Shown: one piece after another, positions 11,100 to 21,876 of the stretch | Layout of the letters: every line of letters starts with the position of its first letter | Position numbering within the stretch: the first letter of the stretch is position 1 | Assembly (NCBI GenBank): GCA_050084515.1 | Contig: CM114275.1 | Span: forward strand, 5,208,001-5,272,000 | Direction: 5' to 3' | Length of the DNA: 64,000 nucleotides | Source: Blasia pusilla | Taxonomy: Eukaryota > Marchantiophyta > Marchantiopsida > Blasiales | Position numbers and translations under genes: made by a program | The notes under the pieces: model-generated | What the model was told of the DNA's origin: nothing | Database searches by the model: none | The model's input: the letters and a program-made list of their open reading frames with translations, nothing else

Positions 11100-12050
11100 C
11101 GTCTCGCTCACCCATACCTAGGTGACTATCCATGTGAGACAGTTGAGGTCCATCGCCGCCCTAACACTGTCTCCGTGATGCCTCAATCATCCTGGCACCA
11201 CCATAGTACCGGTAGTGAACCCCATGGCGCTCGCTCATCTCTCTGAGGGCTCCTCCAATACTCCGGTCACCTCATCCCAAATCATGCTTGGCCCTCCCTG
11301 ACGAAAGGCATGGGATGCTGGGAAGCTCACCAACGTAGGTAAGGCTGCCCTCAACTCCCCCACCCTATTGGCCGTGGCCAACGGTGGTCTATCATCGCGT
11401 GTCACCACCTGAGATCGACGCCCTTAGTCCAAAATAGCATCCATCGTGAGATGTGGTGCTCTCTGGACTCCACTGTAGGCTCGACTCAGTACCTCTGATG
11501 ATATCAGGTTCGTCCACCATAGTCGTGGACGATGGGCACGTGATCCAACTCTCGCTGCATCTAACAACACAGCCGGTCCCAACCAAGACCTCACCTGATG
11601 TACACTCGTCATCACACGTGCACGAATATCTCCCAACAATGGCACGTTCTCCAAAATGTACGCTGGAGAACATATCTGACTCTGCTGCAAGTGTCGTACT
11701 ACTCGCAGCATCTCCCAAAACATCCATGACCTCGGATCCGCAATCCAAATCCTCGGCCGGTGATGAATGACCCGACATGGCCATCTAGCAATCACCAAAT
11801 GAATGGTGCCAACTCTATCAGATCTGCGCCCCCACCAAAGATATGTCGGGGGTGGCGTATCTTTGGTATCCCCGTCATCAGATCTACCGACAACAACTTA
11901 GGATACCTCTGGACCAATCTCGCCACGTGGCGTAATGATACTCGCGCGCGGTCTCATCTCTCTCCACATAAAGGTATTGATGCACCCGTATGCCCGCTTT
12001 GCAATATGGCGCCAATCCGTGCTAATCCCTCCGAAGAGATCTAACACCCT
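11100..12050 (-). pseudogene. C5-cytosine DNA methyltransferase domain in E1 (DNMT3-like order)
   Basis: DNMTs transfer a methyl group from SAM to cytosine C5. In sense order the conserved motifs are: motif I DLFGGIST (about 12043-12020, frameshifted just after); motif II, a glutamate in a VERDETA-type block; motif IV WPCR with the catalytic Cys codon at 11777-11775, followed by DPRSWMFWEMLRVV; motif VI LENVPLLGD (ENV codons 11651-11643); motif VIII GSRAHRPRLWWTNL (about 11546-11505); and remnants of motif IX (RAMGF-like) and motif X (EASRR, MDLNCLTW) near 11230-11130. This is the canonical I-IV-VI-VIII-IX-X order, not the permuted order of plant DRM enzymes. Motif VIII and the short distance from VIII to IX resemble DNMT3. 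It lies between protease and RT. Several frameshifts make this copy inactive. Confidence 0.85.
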
Positions 12051-12599
12051 AACACCCTCCTCAGGCACCGCCACACAACAGTGTGGTATCTAGTGGGGTC
12101 ATCGTCTCCACTCCAAGAGCCCGATCGCCACGTGACTCTCGCTGCTCGGGATAAAAACATGACTCCACGCCGCCTCACGAGTCGTCGGCACTCCTCTGTA
12201 GCTCTCGAAGTCGCACCCCATAATGGTGAAGAGGCATCGCTAACATGGGAAGAGACACCCGCCATGGCCTGTCTCTCCGTGGGACTATCCGCTCTTGGGA
12301 CATCCTCCGCATGTGCGTTCCCCCAACAACTCTCTCCGGCCGCCTAACACTACCTGTGAAAGCCGCCAACGTGGTCTGACTCGCGCCGTGATCGACCACC
12401 TCGCCCCCAACCGCACGGGTAATCGACTCATCCGGCCGTCACCGACCGCCATCCTGGCCGATAAGCAAGCGGTCTTCTCCCGAAGTCAGGATGAATCCTG
12501 GGGATATAACACTTTGTACTCCCCCACCAACACATCGCATTTCGACTCAATTGGTGTCGTAATCGCACGTGCGCACCATAGCACTATCCGTCGCATGCT

Positions 12600-13470
12600 C
12601 GGGCTGGACTCTCACAACAATCTCTGTCGAGTCATATATCGAGTGGGTGATACGCCCCAATCGAGGTCTCAGATCCGGAAGGGACAAGGCTCAATGTCGG
12701 CTTTCCCTAACCCCAACGCTAAACACGCCGCCTTCCCTAACATCAAGGGTTGCGCTCCCGAATCAAGTAGGACACGCTGCGGGTGGTATACTGTCCCCGT
12801 CGGACTAACCAAGCGAAATACTCCAGCTCGGTTATCCAGTAACACTACTCCATGTGTCACCACTGCTCGCTCTATGGCCGGTTGAGCTGGCATATCTACC
12901 AACTTCGCCGCCGCGATGCCATGACTCGTGGGGAACGCCCCAAGCACCGACTCTGAGGGCAAGTCCACCACCTCCTCAACTACCTCTGAACAAGAAGCAG
13001 TCATCTCTCCACGCTCACACAACATGGCGGCCAACCGGAACACCTCTAGCTGGTCCAACTCCCAACGTCGCCAATTCTAAGGCGGAAAATAGCGGAGTCT
13101 GACTCACTCTAGTGGCCACCTCCAACACTATAGTCGACACTGACTCCACTCGAGCCGGCATAGGAGTTGTCACTCCAACTCCTCGTGACGTCGACGTAGT
13201 TGCCTGAATTGTAGGCACCGCTGGTCGTCGAGGCACCATCGATGGTGTGTGTAGTGCCTCCGACAATGTGAACGACTGTGGAACCCTGGCTTGCCGCCCA
13301 TCGGTCCCCTCTGGTGGGTCAATCTCAACTCCGCCTCTCGATGGCTCGGTGCCTCTCGCAGCACCCCGAGTCACCACTGCAGCTGCCTCAACCTGGGCTG
13401 CAGTACACATGAATCCCATGTTGGAGAGATCCTCACCCGGGTCAGGGTAAGAGGTAGAGACTGGAGTCAC
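12600..13470 (-). pseudogene. E1 aspartic protease and linker
   Basis: The protease cleaves the Gag-Pol polyprotein. The active-site block reads VLLDSGAQPLMLGKAACL, with D-S-G-A codons at 12764-12753. Upstream (13470-12900) is a low-complexity Pro/Thr/Val/Glu-rich linker, containing MVPRRPAVPTIQA and a VVEEVVDLP segment, that joins gag to protease. Downstream the same frame runs toward the DNMT domain through AGVSSHVSDASSPLWG (12265-12215). The homologous stretch is present in E1' and E2. Confidence 0.8.
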
Positions 13471-13599
13471 ACTAGCGCTCGCACTCGTGCCTTCCTAAGC
13501 CGCATCATCGTCATGGCAATCCTCTGCTCCAATTGATCGATGCGTGAGAGAAGCGCCGGCTCTGGTGCTCCTGCTCCATCTCCTCTGGCTGGTGGTGGT

Positions 13600-14962
13600 C
13601 CTCTACCACCACGTCCAGGAAGAACTCCCCGACCTCCTCCAGGACGACCGCCCCCAGGCCCTCGGCCTACCTCTGGACGTGCCCCTCGGCGAAGGTCAAA
13701 ACATCTATCCCTAGTGTGACCATATCTGTGGCAATGGTCACACTAGTGCTGTGGTGGGGCCATCCTCTGTGGCTCCTACGAAATTGGAGGCGCTGGTGAT
13801 CCTCTCCCATGCTGTGGGCAGTCTCTCTGCCTATGGGCCCCTCCACACGTCCAACAAGACCACATCGGTCCCTGTTGGGCAACATATGTACGTGTGGGTC
13901 GTTGCCTCATAGGCTCACGGTACCCGCCCTGCTCTCTAGGCACACTCGCCCGCTCGTGGTACTGGTGCTCGCTGTGGCACCTGTGGGGTCACCGCCGCTC
14001 GTGGACCCGTCGTCTCTCGAGAAAATCCAGCGGTCACTACCTACCCGCCCGAAACCTAAGGGAAGAAGGGTCCTCTGTCATAGGCCGGAAATTGTAAAGC
14101 CGGCCGAAAACGCTCCTCACTCATGTTGAGCTCAATACGCTCAGACAACTCAAAGACCACCTTCAATGTGGGCTTCGCTGTGTGAATCAGCACCGCATCT
14201 CAGACTCTCCTCCGTAGTTCTCGGTCCAAAACCCCGTACCAATACTGGACTGATTGCGCCTCAGTCACTCCAAACGTAGCAATGATCAGCCACCTCATGC
14301 GTGTGAAGGCCTCTCTCAGACTCTCACCCGATCGTCGCTGAAAATCCTGTAGACTCTTCAGCTTGTCGGTGCGTACGCCCTGGTAGCTCTTCCCCAACTG
14401 TCGGAAGAACTCCACTGTGGGGCTGAAGCTGGGTGGCCCTCTACCACCAGAGGTCTCTGCCACATCGCCTGTCTCACTGCCCTCCTCTCCATCTAGTCTC
14501 CGGGTTGATGGTGTGGGTCTCTCTCCTCTCACAATCCCATCATATGCCTCGCGACCACTAGTAGACACATACCCTGGAGCCCAGTACATCCTCCAGGCAT
14601 CGATCTCTACTGAATATAGTGATCGAAACTCCATGTAGTCATCCATCGGAGGACCCTCCAAATCTTTGGAACAACCCCTTCCATGCCATGAAAGGGTTGA
14701 ACCGTGTCGGGGTCCGTATCTCCTGGAAGTCGCACCATGTGTCGAACTCTTGGATGAAATCATCTAAGTCGATGGTGCCCACTGCACCCAAGAAATGACG
14801 CATGCCCCGATGGCCCATGTCGTCCATCTCCGCCAAGTACTCTCGTCTCGCCGGTGATCTCGTCACGGACCAGTGTCTAGTGATGACGATCCGATCCACG
14901 GATGGATGTCGAGGGAGCTCCTCACTGGTAACCCCTCGGTATCTCACTCCACTCCGTGTCAC
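13600..14962 (-). pseudogene. E1 gag with two CCHC zinc knuckles
   Basis: Gag builds the virus-like particle and packages RNA. The N-terminal part begins near MTRSGVRYRGVTSEELPRHP (14962). A frameshift at about 14650 passes into MEFRSLYSVEIDAWRMYWA. The capsid-like core has FFRQLGKSYQGVRTDKLKSL and SLREAFTRMRWLI. Knuckle 1 reads CWTCGGAHRQRDC (about 13862-13823, C-x2-C-x3-H-x4-C). Knuckle 2 reads CDHCHRYGHTRDRC (about 13745-13700, standard C-x2-C-x4-H-x4-C). A Gly/Arg/Pro-rich tail follows. Two knuckles with an odd first spacing are shared with E2. Confidence 0.82.
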
Positions 14963-16092
14963 ACCACTACCACTGCTCGCACTACCCCGTTCTTCCGAAC
15001 CCTGGAAGAACGCCGTGATGACAAACCCTGTCTCACCCGCTCAAGCACTCAGACTTACCGAGAGTCTCCCACACGCCTCACTAGCTCACCTATGCTAACG
15101 TCAATCCCGTGATGACATACCGCCGTATATCCACCAACATGCTACACATGAAAAGAATCTACACTCGTCACCATCACTGCACCCATCTAGCACCAGCTAC
15201 TACCCGATACCCAGCACTCTCAATCATACACGACAAGTGCGGGAAAAGGGACTCGAATGGGTAACCTGATCACGCCCTCCAACCTGCTGCACCGTCAATA
15301 TGCACTCCTCCACATGATATGACAATCTCCGCCACATAAAACTCCCCTCGACCAACATGTCGATCCTCCCGTCAACAGATGCGGACAACCCGTCGGCATC
15401 ATGCACACTGCCCCTCCAGCGTAAAATCTCGCAACGCCCTATGCGCGCCTCAAAAACATCATGTCACGCCCGCTGTCCAACTTGTCGGTCACTCAGCACG
15501 TCGACATCCTCCCTGCCCTCACGTTGCCCATGCGCACCGCGTTCGCGGACCGACCTCGTCCGTCCTACCACGTTCGCTACAACTGCATCCCCTCCTACCA
15601 CGTTGGAGGGGGAGGGGAACTTTGGATCGTGGCCCTATGCGGGCCCCTTGGGCCCTAAATGCGGGGGGGGAGGGGGGCGCCCGTCACGCCGCCCCTCGGC
15701 CCTCGCCGCACACCCGTCCGCGCCCGTCACGCGCCCAGCTCGTCCGCGCCCAGCCGTCCGTGCCCTAACCCTAAACTTTGCGACCTAACCTAGCCGTCTT
15801 TACTTGACAGCCCCCCGGCGGCTGCAAGACCCAAACCTGCCCTTTCCTTCTCTCTCAACACCCTTACTTGCGTACACCCGACGCCCCACCACACGCTACA
15901 CTCGGCTGCTGTCCCCCATCAATCCGCACCAGCAAAATCTGAGAAAAATGGACAACGCTTCCGCCCACGGCCTTCCGAACAGAAAAAATGACACACAACT
16001 TCACACACACATCTCCAGGGCTCTCGACCAAGGCAACTCGCTTTCCTACCTGCAAACAACAAATTCCCACCAGCCCCCTGACATCTTTCTCA
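14963..16092. other. E1 5' leader (untranslated)
   Basis: This sequence lies between the 5' LTR and gag in the minus sense. It is notably GC-rich at 15600-15780, with G and C runs. ORFs on the plus strand here are compositional shadows. A primer-binding site could not be recognised beside the LTR: the sequence after the LTR reads TGAGAAAGATG, which is not the TGG start of a tRNA-CCA complement. Confidence 0.6.
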
Positions 16093-16574
16093 TGTAAAAA
16101 TAAAGAGTAGTAAAAACGGCACACCCGGCTTAAAACTCCACTCCTCAATCTACATCGGCATATCGAGGCTCGTCCAACCTGTGGCTTCCAGGAATCCCGG
16201 ACGCTAGCACCTAGTCCTAGCTCACACACATACAAGGGAGGTGCTCCAACGGCCCAACATGAGAAAGATGGCTTAGGAAAGCCATCTTCCTCTCTTATAT
16301 AGGTTGGGAAGAGCTAAAAGGCTCTTCCCCTAAGAATAGCCCTTCCCTTGGTAACCTGCGCGCACAAGTTACCAGGGGCAGGTGACCTGGTCAACAAGTC
16401 ACCCGGCTATAAAAGACCTCAACATGAAAGTCGTCAAAAACGACGTTCCTCATACAATGGACCTATCCTCAACCTCATCCGACACTGTGGGACAAAGTTA
16501 CACTCAAGATAGTCCGCTGGCTCCTACGCCCTATCCACGTTAGATCTCGGCCTATCGGCTACTCAAATGTGACA
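16093..16574 (-). mobile_element. E1 5' LTR
   Basis: This LTR is 482 bp with intact TG..CA ends in the minus sense: it starts TGTCACATTTGAGTAG and ends CTTTATTTTTACA. It has a good TATA box, read as CCTATATAAGAG in minus sense (plus strand about 16295-16306). Its match to the E2 LTR (456 bp) at both termini fixes the LTR limits. Confidence 0.85.
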
Positions 16575-19500
16575 ACTTATGAACTCGCCGTCGTTCTCCT
16601 CTTATCAACTTAAGACCTATCATAGGCTCACAAGTCTCCATCGTGACCTCACTCGGAGAGGACGCAACCTCCGGCTTTGGTTGCTATGTAGCAACCCTAG
16701 CCACCTTCGCAACAGCCACTCCACTTTGACCTCCTACACCATGCTCCTCATCCAAAAAATGAACATGTGCTACTCTGGACGCCTTCGCACTCTCCGCTCA
16801 AACGATGTCCCAAGAAGTCCATGGGTGCCTATCTCTCCTCGTCCCGCCCCCATCCAATGCCTGTAGAGACCCTATAGGAAATGGTCCAACTCGTGGACGT
16901 GACGGCATGGATGACACTCACATCTGTCTTTGCTCAGCCATACCTAGGCTGACTATCCATGTGAGACAGTTGAGGTCCATCGCTTGCCCCAACACCTGTC
17001 TCCGGGATGCCCTGGTCATACCTGGGATCGCCGTAGTACCCGTAGCGATTCCTACGGGTACCTGGGATCGCCGTAGTACGTGTAGGCTCCTCCAATGCAT
17101 GGGTCACCTCATCCCAGATCATGCCTGGTCCTTCGTGAAGAAAGGCATGGGATGCTGGGAAGCTCACCAACGTAGGTAAGGCTGCCCTCAACTCCCCCAC
17201 CCTGTTGGCCATCGCCAACAGTGGTCTATCATCCCGCGTCACCACCTGAGATCGACGCCCGGAGCCCAAAATAGCATCCACTTTGAGATGTGGTGCTCTC
17301 TGGACTCCATCGTATGCTCGACTCAGTACCTCTGATGGTATCAGGTTCGTCCACCATAGTCGTGGACGATGGGCACGTGATCCAACTCTCGCTGCATCTA
17401 GCATTACAGAAGGTCCTTCTCAACCAGGACCTCACTTGATGCACACTCGTGATCACACGTGCACGAGTGTCTCCCAATAACGGCACGTTCTCCAAAATGT
17501 ACACCGGAGAACATGTCTGACTCTCCTGCAAGTGTCATACTACTCGCAATATCTCCCAAAACATCCCTGACCTCGGATCCTGCAATCCAAATCCTCAGCC
17601 AGCTGATGAATGACCCCGACATGGCCATCCAGAAATCACCAAATGAATGGTGCCAACTCTATCCAGATCCTACGCTCCCACCAAATAGATGTTGGCGGGT
17701 AGTGTATGCTAGTATCCCCGTACTGCAGATACCGGCAACAACTCAAGATACCTCTGGACCAATCTCGCTACGTGACGTAATGACACTCGCCGCGCGGTCT
17801 CATCTATCTCCACATAAAGGTAATGATGCACCCGTATGCGCGCTTGCAATATTGCACCCTATCCGGTGCTAATCCTTCCAAAGAGATCTAACATCCTCCT
17901 TTAGACACTACCACATAATGGGTGTGGTGTCCAGTAGGGTCAACGTCTCCACTCGAGGGGCCCGATCGCCACATGACTCTCGCTGCTCCGGGATAAAAGC
18001 ATGACTCCACGTCTGCCTCACGAGGTCGTCGACACTCCTCTGTAGCTCTCGAGTCGTACCCCACAATGGTGAAGAAGTCTCGCCTACATGGGAAGAGACA
18101 CCCGCCATGGCCTGTCTCTCCGTGGGACTATCCGCTACTGGGACATCCTCCGCATGTGCGTTCTCATCCAAAAACTCTCCTGACCAACTAACATACCTGT
18201 GAAAGCTGCCAACGTGGTCACAGATTTGCCTCATGATCGACCATCTTGTCCCGCAAACTGCACGGGTAACTGACTCATCCCCCCGTCACCTAACCGCCAC
18301 CCAAGCCGATAAGCAACGGTCTCCTCCCACAAGTCAAGGATGAATCCTAGGGGATGTAACACTGTACTCCCCACCAACACATCGTACGACTCATCTGGTG
18401 TCGTAATCACACGTGTGTGCACCATAACACTATTTGTCGCATGCTCTGGCTGGACTCTGACTACTATCTCCTGTTGAGTCATATACTGTGTGGATGACAC
18501 GCCCCCAATCGAGGTCTGTATCTGGAAGGGACAAGGCTCAATGTCGGCCTTCCGTAACCCCAACGCTAAATACGTCCTCTTTCCTAACATCAAGGGCTAC
18601 GCTCCCGAATCAAGTAGGACGCGCTGCGGGAGGTATATTGCCCTCGTCGGACTAACCAAGCGAAATATTCCAGCTTGGTTATCCAGTAACACTACTCCAG
18701 GTGTCACCACTACTCGCTCTATGGTCGATCGAGCTGGCATATCTACCAACTTCAACGCCGTCGCATGCCATGACTCTGTGGGGGACGTCCCGAGCACCGG
18801 CTCTGAGGGCAAGTCCACCACCTCCTCAACTACCTCTGAACAAGAAGTAGTCACCTCTCCACGCTCACACAACGTGGCGGCCAGCCGGAACACCTCAACG
18901 GGTCCAACTCCCAACGTCGCCAACTCTATGGCAGAGAATAGTGGAGTCTGACTCACTTTGGTGGCCACCTCCAACATTATGGTCAACACTGACTCCACTC
19001 GAGCCGGTATAGGACTTGTCACTCCAACTCCTCATGACGTCGACATAGGTGTCTGAACTGTAGGCATCGCTGGTCGTTGAGGCACCATCGATGGTGTGTG
19101 TAGTGCCTCCGACAATGTGAATGACTGTGGAACCCTGGCCTGGCGTCCGTCGGTCCCCTCTGGTGGGTCAATCTCAACTCCACCTCTCGATGGCTCGGTG
19201 CCTCTCGCAACACCCCGAGTCATCACTACAGCCGCCTCAACCTTAGCTGCACTACACATAGACCCCATTCTGGCAAGATCCCCACCCGGTCAGGGTAAGA
19301 GGTAGAAGCTAGAGCCACACTAGCTGCCTACGGCTCTGTGCCTTCCCTGAGCTGCATCATCGTCATGGCAGCAATCCTATGCTCCAATTGATCGATGTGT
19401 AAGAGAAGTGTCGGCTGTGGTGCTCGTGCTCCATCTCCTCTGGTTGGTGGAGGTCCTCTACCAGCACGTCCAGGAAGAACTCCCCGACCTCCTCCAAGAC

Positions 19501-19616
19501 GACCGCCCCCAGGCCCTTGGCCCACCTCTAGACGTACCTCTTGGCAAAGGTCAAAATACCTATCCCTAGTGTGACCATATATGTGGCAATAGTCACACTG
19601 GTGTTGTGGTGGGGCC
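16575..19616 (-). mobile_element. E1': internal fragment of the same gypsy family
   Basis: This is a second minus-strand copy lacking LTRs, most of gag, RT, RNase H and integrase. In sense order it runs from gag zinc knuckle 2 (HQCDYCHIYGHTRDRYF, last Cys changed to Tyr, about 19610-19560), through the linker and protease (VLLDSGA near 18620-18597, followed by a broken MLGKRTYLALGL), to the DNMT domain (17900-16920). It ends in the PR-RT spacer at the exact start of the E1 5' LTR (16574). Confidence 0.82.
16920..17900 (-). pseudogene. DNMT domain in E1'
   Basis: This is the second copy of the retrotransposon methyltransferase and the best view of motif IV. The frame LVISGWPCRGHSSAG is open over the catalytic loop, with the Cys codon at 17621-17619, followed by a stop and then GFGLQDPRSGMFWEILRVV. 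Motif I reads DLFGRISTG (near 17890-17865) with a stop after it. Motif VI reads ILENVPLLGD (ENV codons 17492-17484). Motif VIII reads VGSRAHRPRLWWTNL (about 17385-17341). Motif IX is missing, apparently lost where a short sequence (CCTGGGATCGCCGTAGTAC) is repeated in tandem at 17024-17079. Motif X reads SRRQVLGQAMDLNCLTW. It is inactive. Confidence 0.85.
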
Positions 19617-20191
19617 ATCAAAGATCTTAGCAAACACATAAGTACATGCTGAGATATTGGCCAAAAATGACTGTGAGAGCAATCGGATTGAGGGCCAATC
19701 TAAGGGGCCCGACTATCTTTCCCTAAAGTTAGGGGGACCCCGCTGATTCCCAGAACTACTAGTAAGGGGGAGTCTCTCTGAGAAGTCTTGGAACACGAAC
19801 CCCACTTTGAGCACCAAACGGCGTCTTAGGGCACAGGATGGAATGGGAGTTTGGCGTTGGAACTCGAAACCCAAACCTGATCCAAGGGAGTGGACTTTGT
19901 AAGCCACACTTGGATTCCGACCCGTGCTTCATGTTTGTGACTCGCAGTTAGGGACTTATTGGATGTCCATTGGACAGTTGGAACCGCCAGGCACGAAACG
20001 TCGTTTGAGATTCCTGAACTGATCAGAAAGTCTATCCCGAGTCTTTTGAGACTTTCTGTGTTGTAAACCGCCAAACTAGGAGGGTTGAGCTTGATGAGAG
20101 GCCAAGTCAAGAACTCGGGAAGTTAGAACCGCTGATTGATCCAAACCCAACTAATGTGAGTGCGTGATTGGATGCAGATTACCGTTGAGAG
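19617..20191 (+). mobile_element. gypsy (chromovirus-type) LTR fragment
   Basis: This is a plus-oriented fragment matching the distal half of the LTR family seen at 28445-30714. It includes the block with CAAACGACG-type sequence, the fragment GACTTTGTAAGCCACACTTGGAT, and the end block ACTAATGTGAGTGCGTGATTGG up to CGTTGAGAG. It is cut on the left by E1' and on the right by the E2 LTR start at 20192. Confidence 0.7.
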
Positions 20192-20647
20192 TGTCATATC
20201 TGAGTAGCCGATAGGCCGAGATCTATCGTTGATAGGGCGTAGGAGCCAGCAGACTATCTTGATTGTAACTTTGTCCCACGGTGTCAGATGAGGTTGAGGA
20301 TAGGCCGATTGTGTCAAGAACGCCGTTGCTGACAACTTTCCTATCGAGGTCTTTCTTAGCCGGGTGACTTGTTGACCAGGTCACCCGCCCCTGGTAACTT
20401 GTGCGCGTAGGTTACCGGGAGGATAGCTATTCCAACCCTATATAAGCGAGGAAGATGGCTTTCCCAAGCCATCTTTCACATGGTTGGCCGTTGGAGCACC
20501 TCTCTTGTATGTGTGTAAGATAAGACTAGGGTGCTAGCGTCCGGATTCCTTGATAGAGCAGGGTGGACGAGGCTTGATATGCCGATGTAGATTGAGGAGT
20601 GGAGTTTTAGGCCGGGTGTGCCGTTTTCACTACTCTTTATTTTTACA
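20192..20647 (+). mobile_element. E2 5' LTR
   Basis: The LTR is 456 bp, starts TGTCATATCTGAGTAG and ends CTTTATTTTTACA. It contains the TATA box CCCTATATAAGCGAGG (about 20436-20451), with transcription expected just downstream. It matches the E1 LTRs throughout. Confidence 0.85.
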
Positions 20648-21876
20648 TGAGAAAGATGCGAGGGGGTAGGGAATTTGTTGTTTTCAGGTAGGCAAGCGAG
20701 TTGCCTCGGTCGGGAGCCCTTGGAGACATTGTTTGACGTTTGGGTGTTGTTTTTATGTTTGGAAGGCTATGCGCGGGAGTGCTATCTATTTTTCTCAGAT
20801 TTTGATGGTGCAGGTTCATGGGGGACAACATCAGGGTGTAGCGCAAGTTGTGACGGCGGATGTTCACGAGTGGGTCGTCGATCGATGAGCAGCGAGGGTC
20901 ATGGAGGCGTTGGGTTGGAGGGAGGCGCACCAACCCCCCCCCCCCCCCATAACGTGGTTGGGAGCGCCATGGTTGGCGACGTCCTAATGTGGTAGGCATG
21001 GGCGTGGTTAGTCAGACGGACGTAGTTAGCCAAGGTTGACGTGGTAGTGGCCAAGGGTAACGTGGTTGGCCATGGTTGGCTCGTGGTTAGCGGTGAAGGA
21101 GACGTGGTAGTAGTGAAGGAGACGGGGTAGCGGTGTGGGCAACATGGTAGACACGCTGACATGGTTGAGTTCACATGGAGTTGAGTAAGTTTACGGGACG
21201 TGTGTGGGGATGGGTGGAGAGGTTTGCGCGACATGATGTTTTTCCAACTTGGTTGGGATTTACGAGGGTTGTGATGGGGACACACACGCCGATGCAAACG
21301 GGAGGTTTGACGTGTGTGCGAGGATATGGTTGTGCTATGGAGGTTGTCATGCCACACATATGGAGTGGATGTTGACAGTGCAGTAGGTTGGTGGGCGTGA
21401 TCAGGTTACCCATTCGAGTCCCTTTTCTTGCACTTATCTTATATTATTGAGAGTGTTGGGTATCGGGTAGCCGCTGGTGCTAGGTGGGTGCAATGATGGT
21501 GACGAGTGTAGACTCTTTTCATGTGTAGCATGTTGGTGGATATACGACGGTTGCCGAGTAGGGGTCGCATGTATGACCCGAGAGAGTGTCTCTAGGTTAG
21601 GTGAGTCAGTTGGGAGGCTCATGGTGAGCCTCAGTGTTGAGTGTGCGTGAGGTTGGGAGTGTCATCACGGGATTGACGTTAGCATAGGTAAGCTAGTGAG
21701 GAATGTGGGAGACTCTCAGTGAGTGTAAAAGCTTGAGCGGGTGAGACAAGGTTGTCATCACAACGTTCTTCCAAGGTTCGGAAGAATGGAGTAGTGCGAG
21801 CAGTTGTAGTGGTGTGACACGGAGTGGACTGAGATACCGAGGGGTTACCAGTGAGGAGCTACCTTGACATCCATCC
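20648..21876. other. E2 5' leader
   Basis: This is untranslated leader with a C14 homopolymer at about 20934-20947 and a GT-rich repeated block with many GTGGT and ACGTGG strings (20940-21170). A segment near 21390-21425 (GGTTACCCATTCGAGTCCC) is shared with the E1 leader and resembles a tRNA T-arm. No gene is recognised. Confidence 0.55.

Larger units (their letters stand above)
7042..16574 (-). mobile_element. E1: Ty3/gypsy retrotransposon encoding DNMT and PHD domains (decayed)
   Basis: This is a full-length element of about 9.5 kb on the minus strand with LTRs at 16093-16574 and 7042-7526. In sense order it holds a leader (16092-14963), gag with two CCHC knuckles (14962-13600), aspartic protease (about 13470-12600), a C5-cytosine methyltransferase domain (12050-11100), reverse transcriptase and RNase H (10690-9420), integrase (about 9060-8084) and a PHD finger (7880-7739). 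Many frameshifts and stops show that this copy is dead. There is no chromodomain. Integrase plus RNase H order (RT-RH-IN) places it in Ty3/gypsy. The domain set is shared, as far as each copy survives, with E1' and E2. No matching target-site duplication is visible. Confidence 0.85.

Noticed and set aside
11100-12050. Reading the DNMT segment as a captured DRM-type host enzyme
   Set aside because: DRM has the permuted motif order (VI-X before I-IV). Here motif I comes first, so DRM does not fit.
15357-15788. 143-codon plus-strand ORF in the GC-rich leader
   Set aside because: It lies antisense in the E1 leader, has Pro/Arg/Ser low complexity, and is not conserved in E2. It is a compositional artefact.
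20934-20947. C14 run as a regulatory element
   Set aside because: A homopolymer in a dead leader; more likely slippage or assembly error than function.
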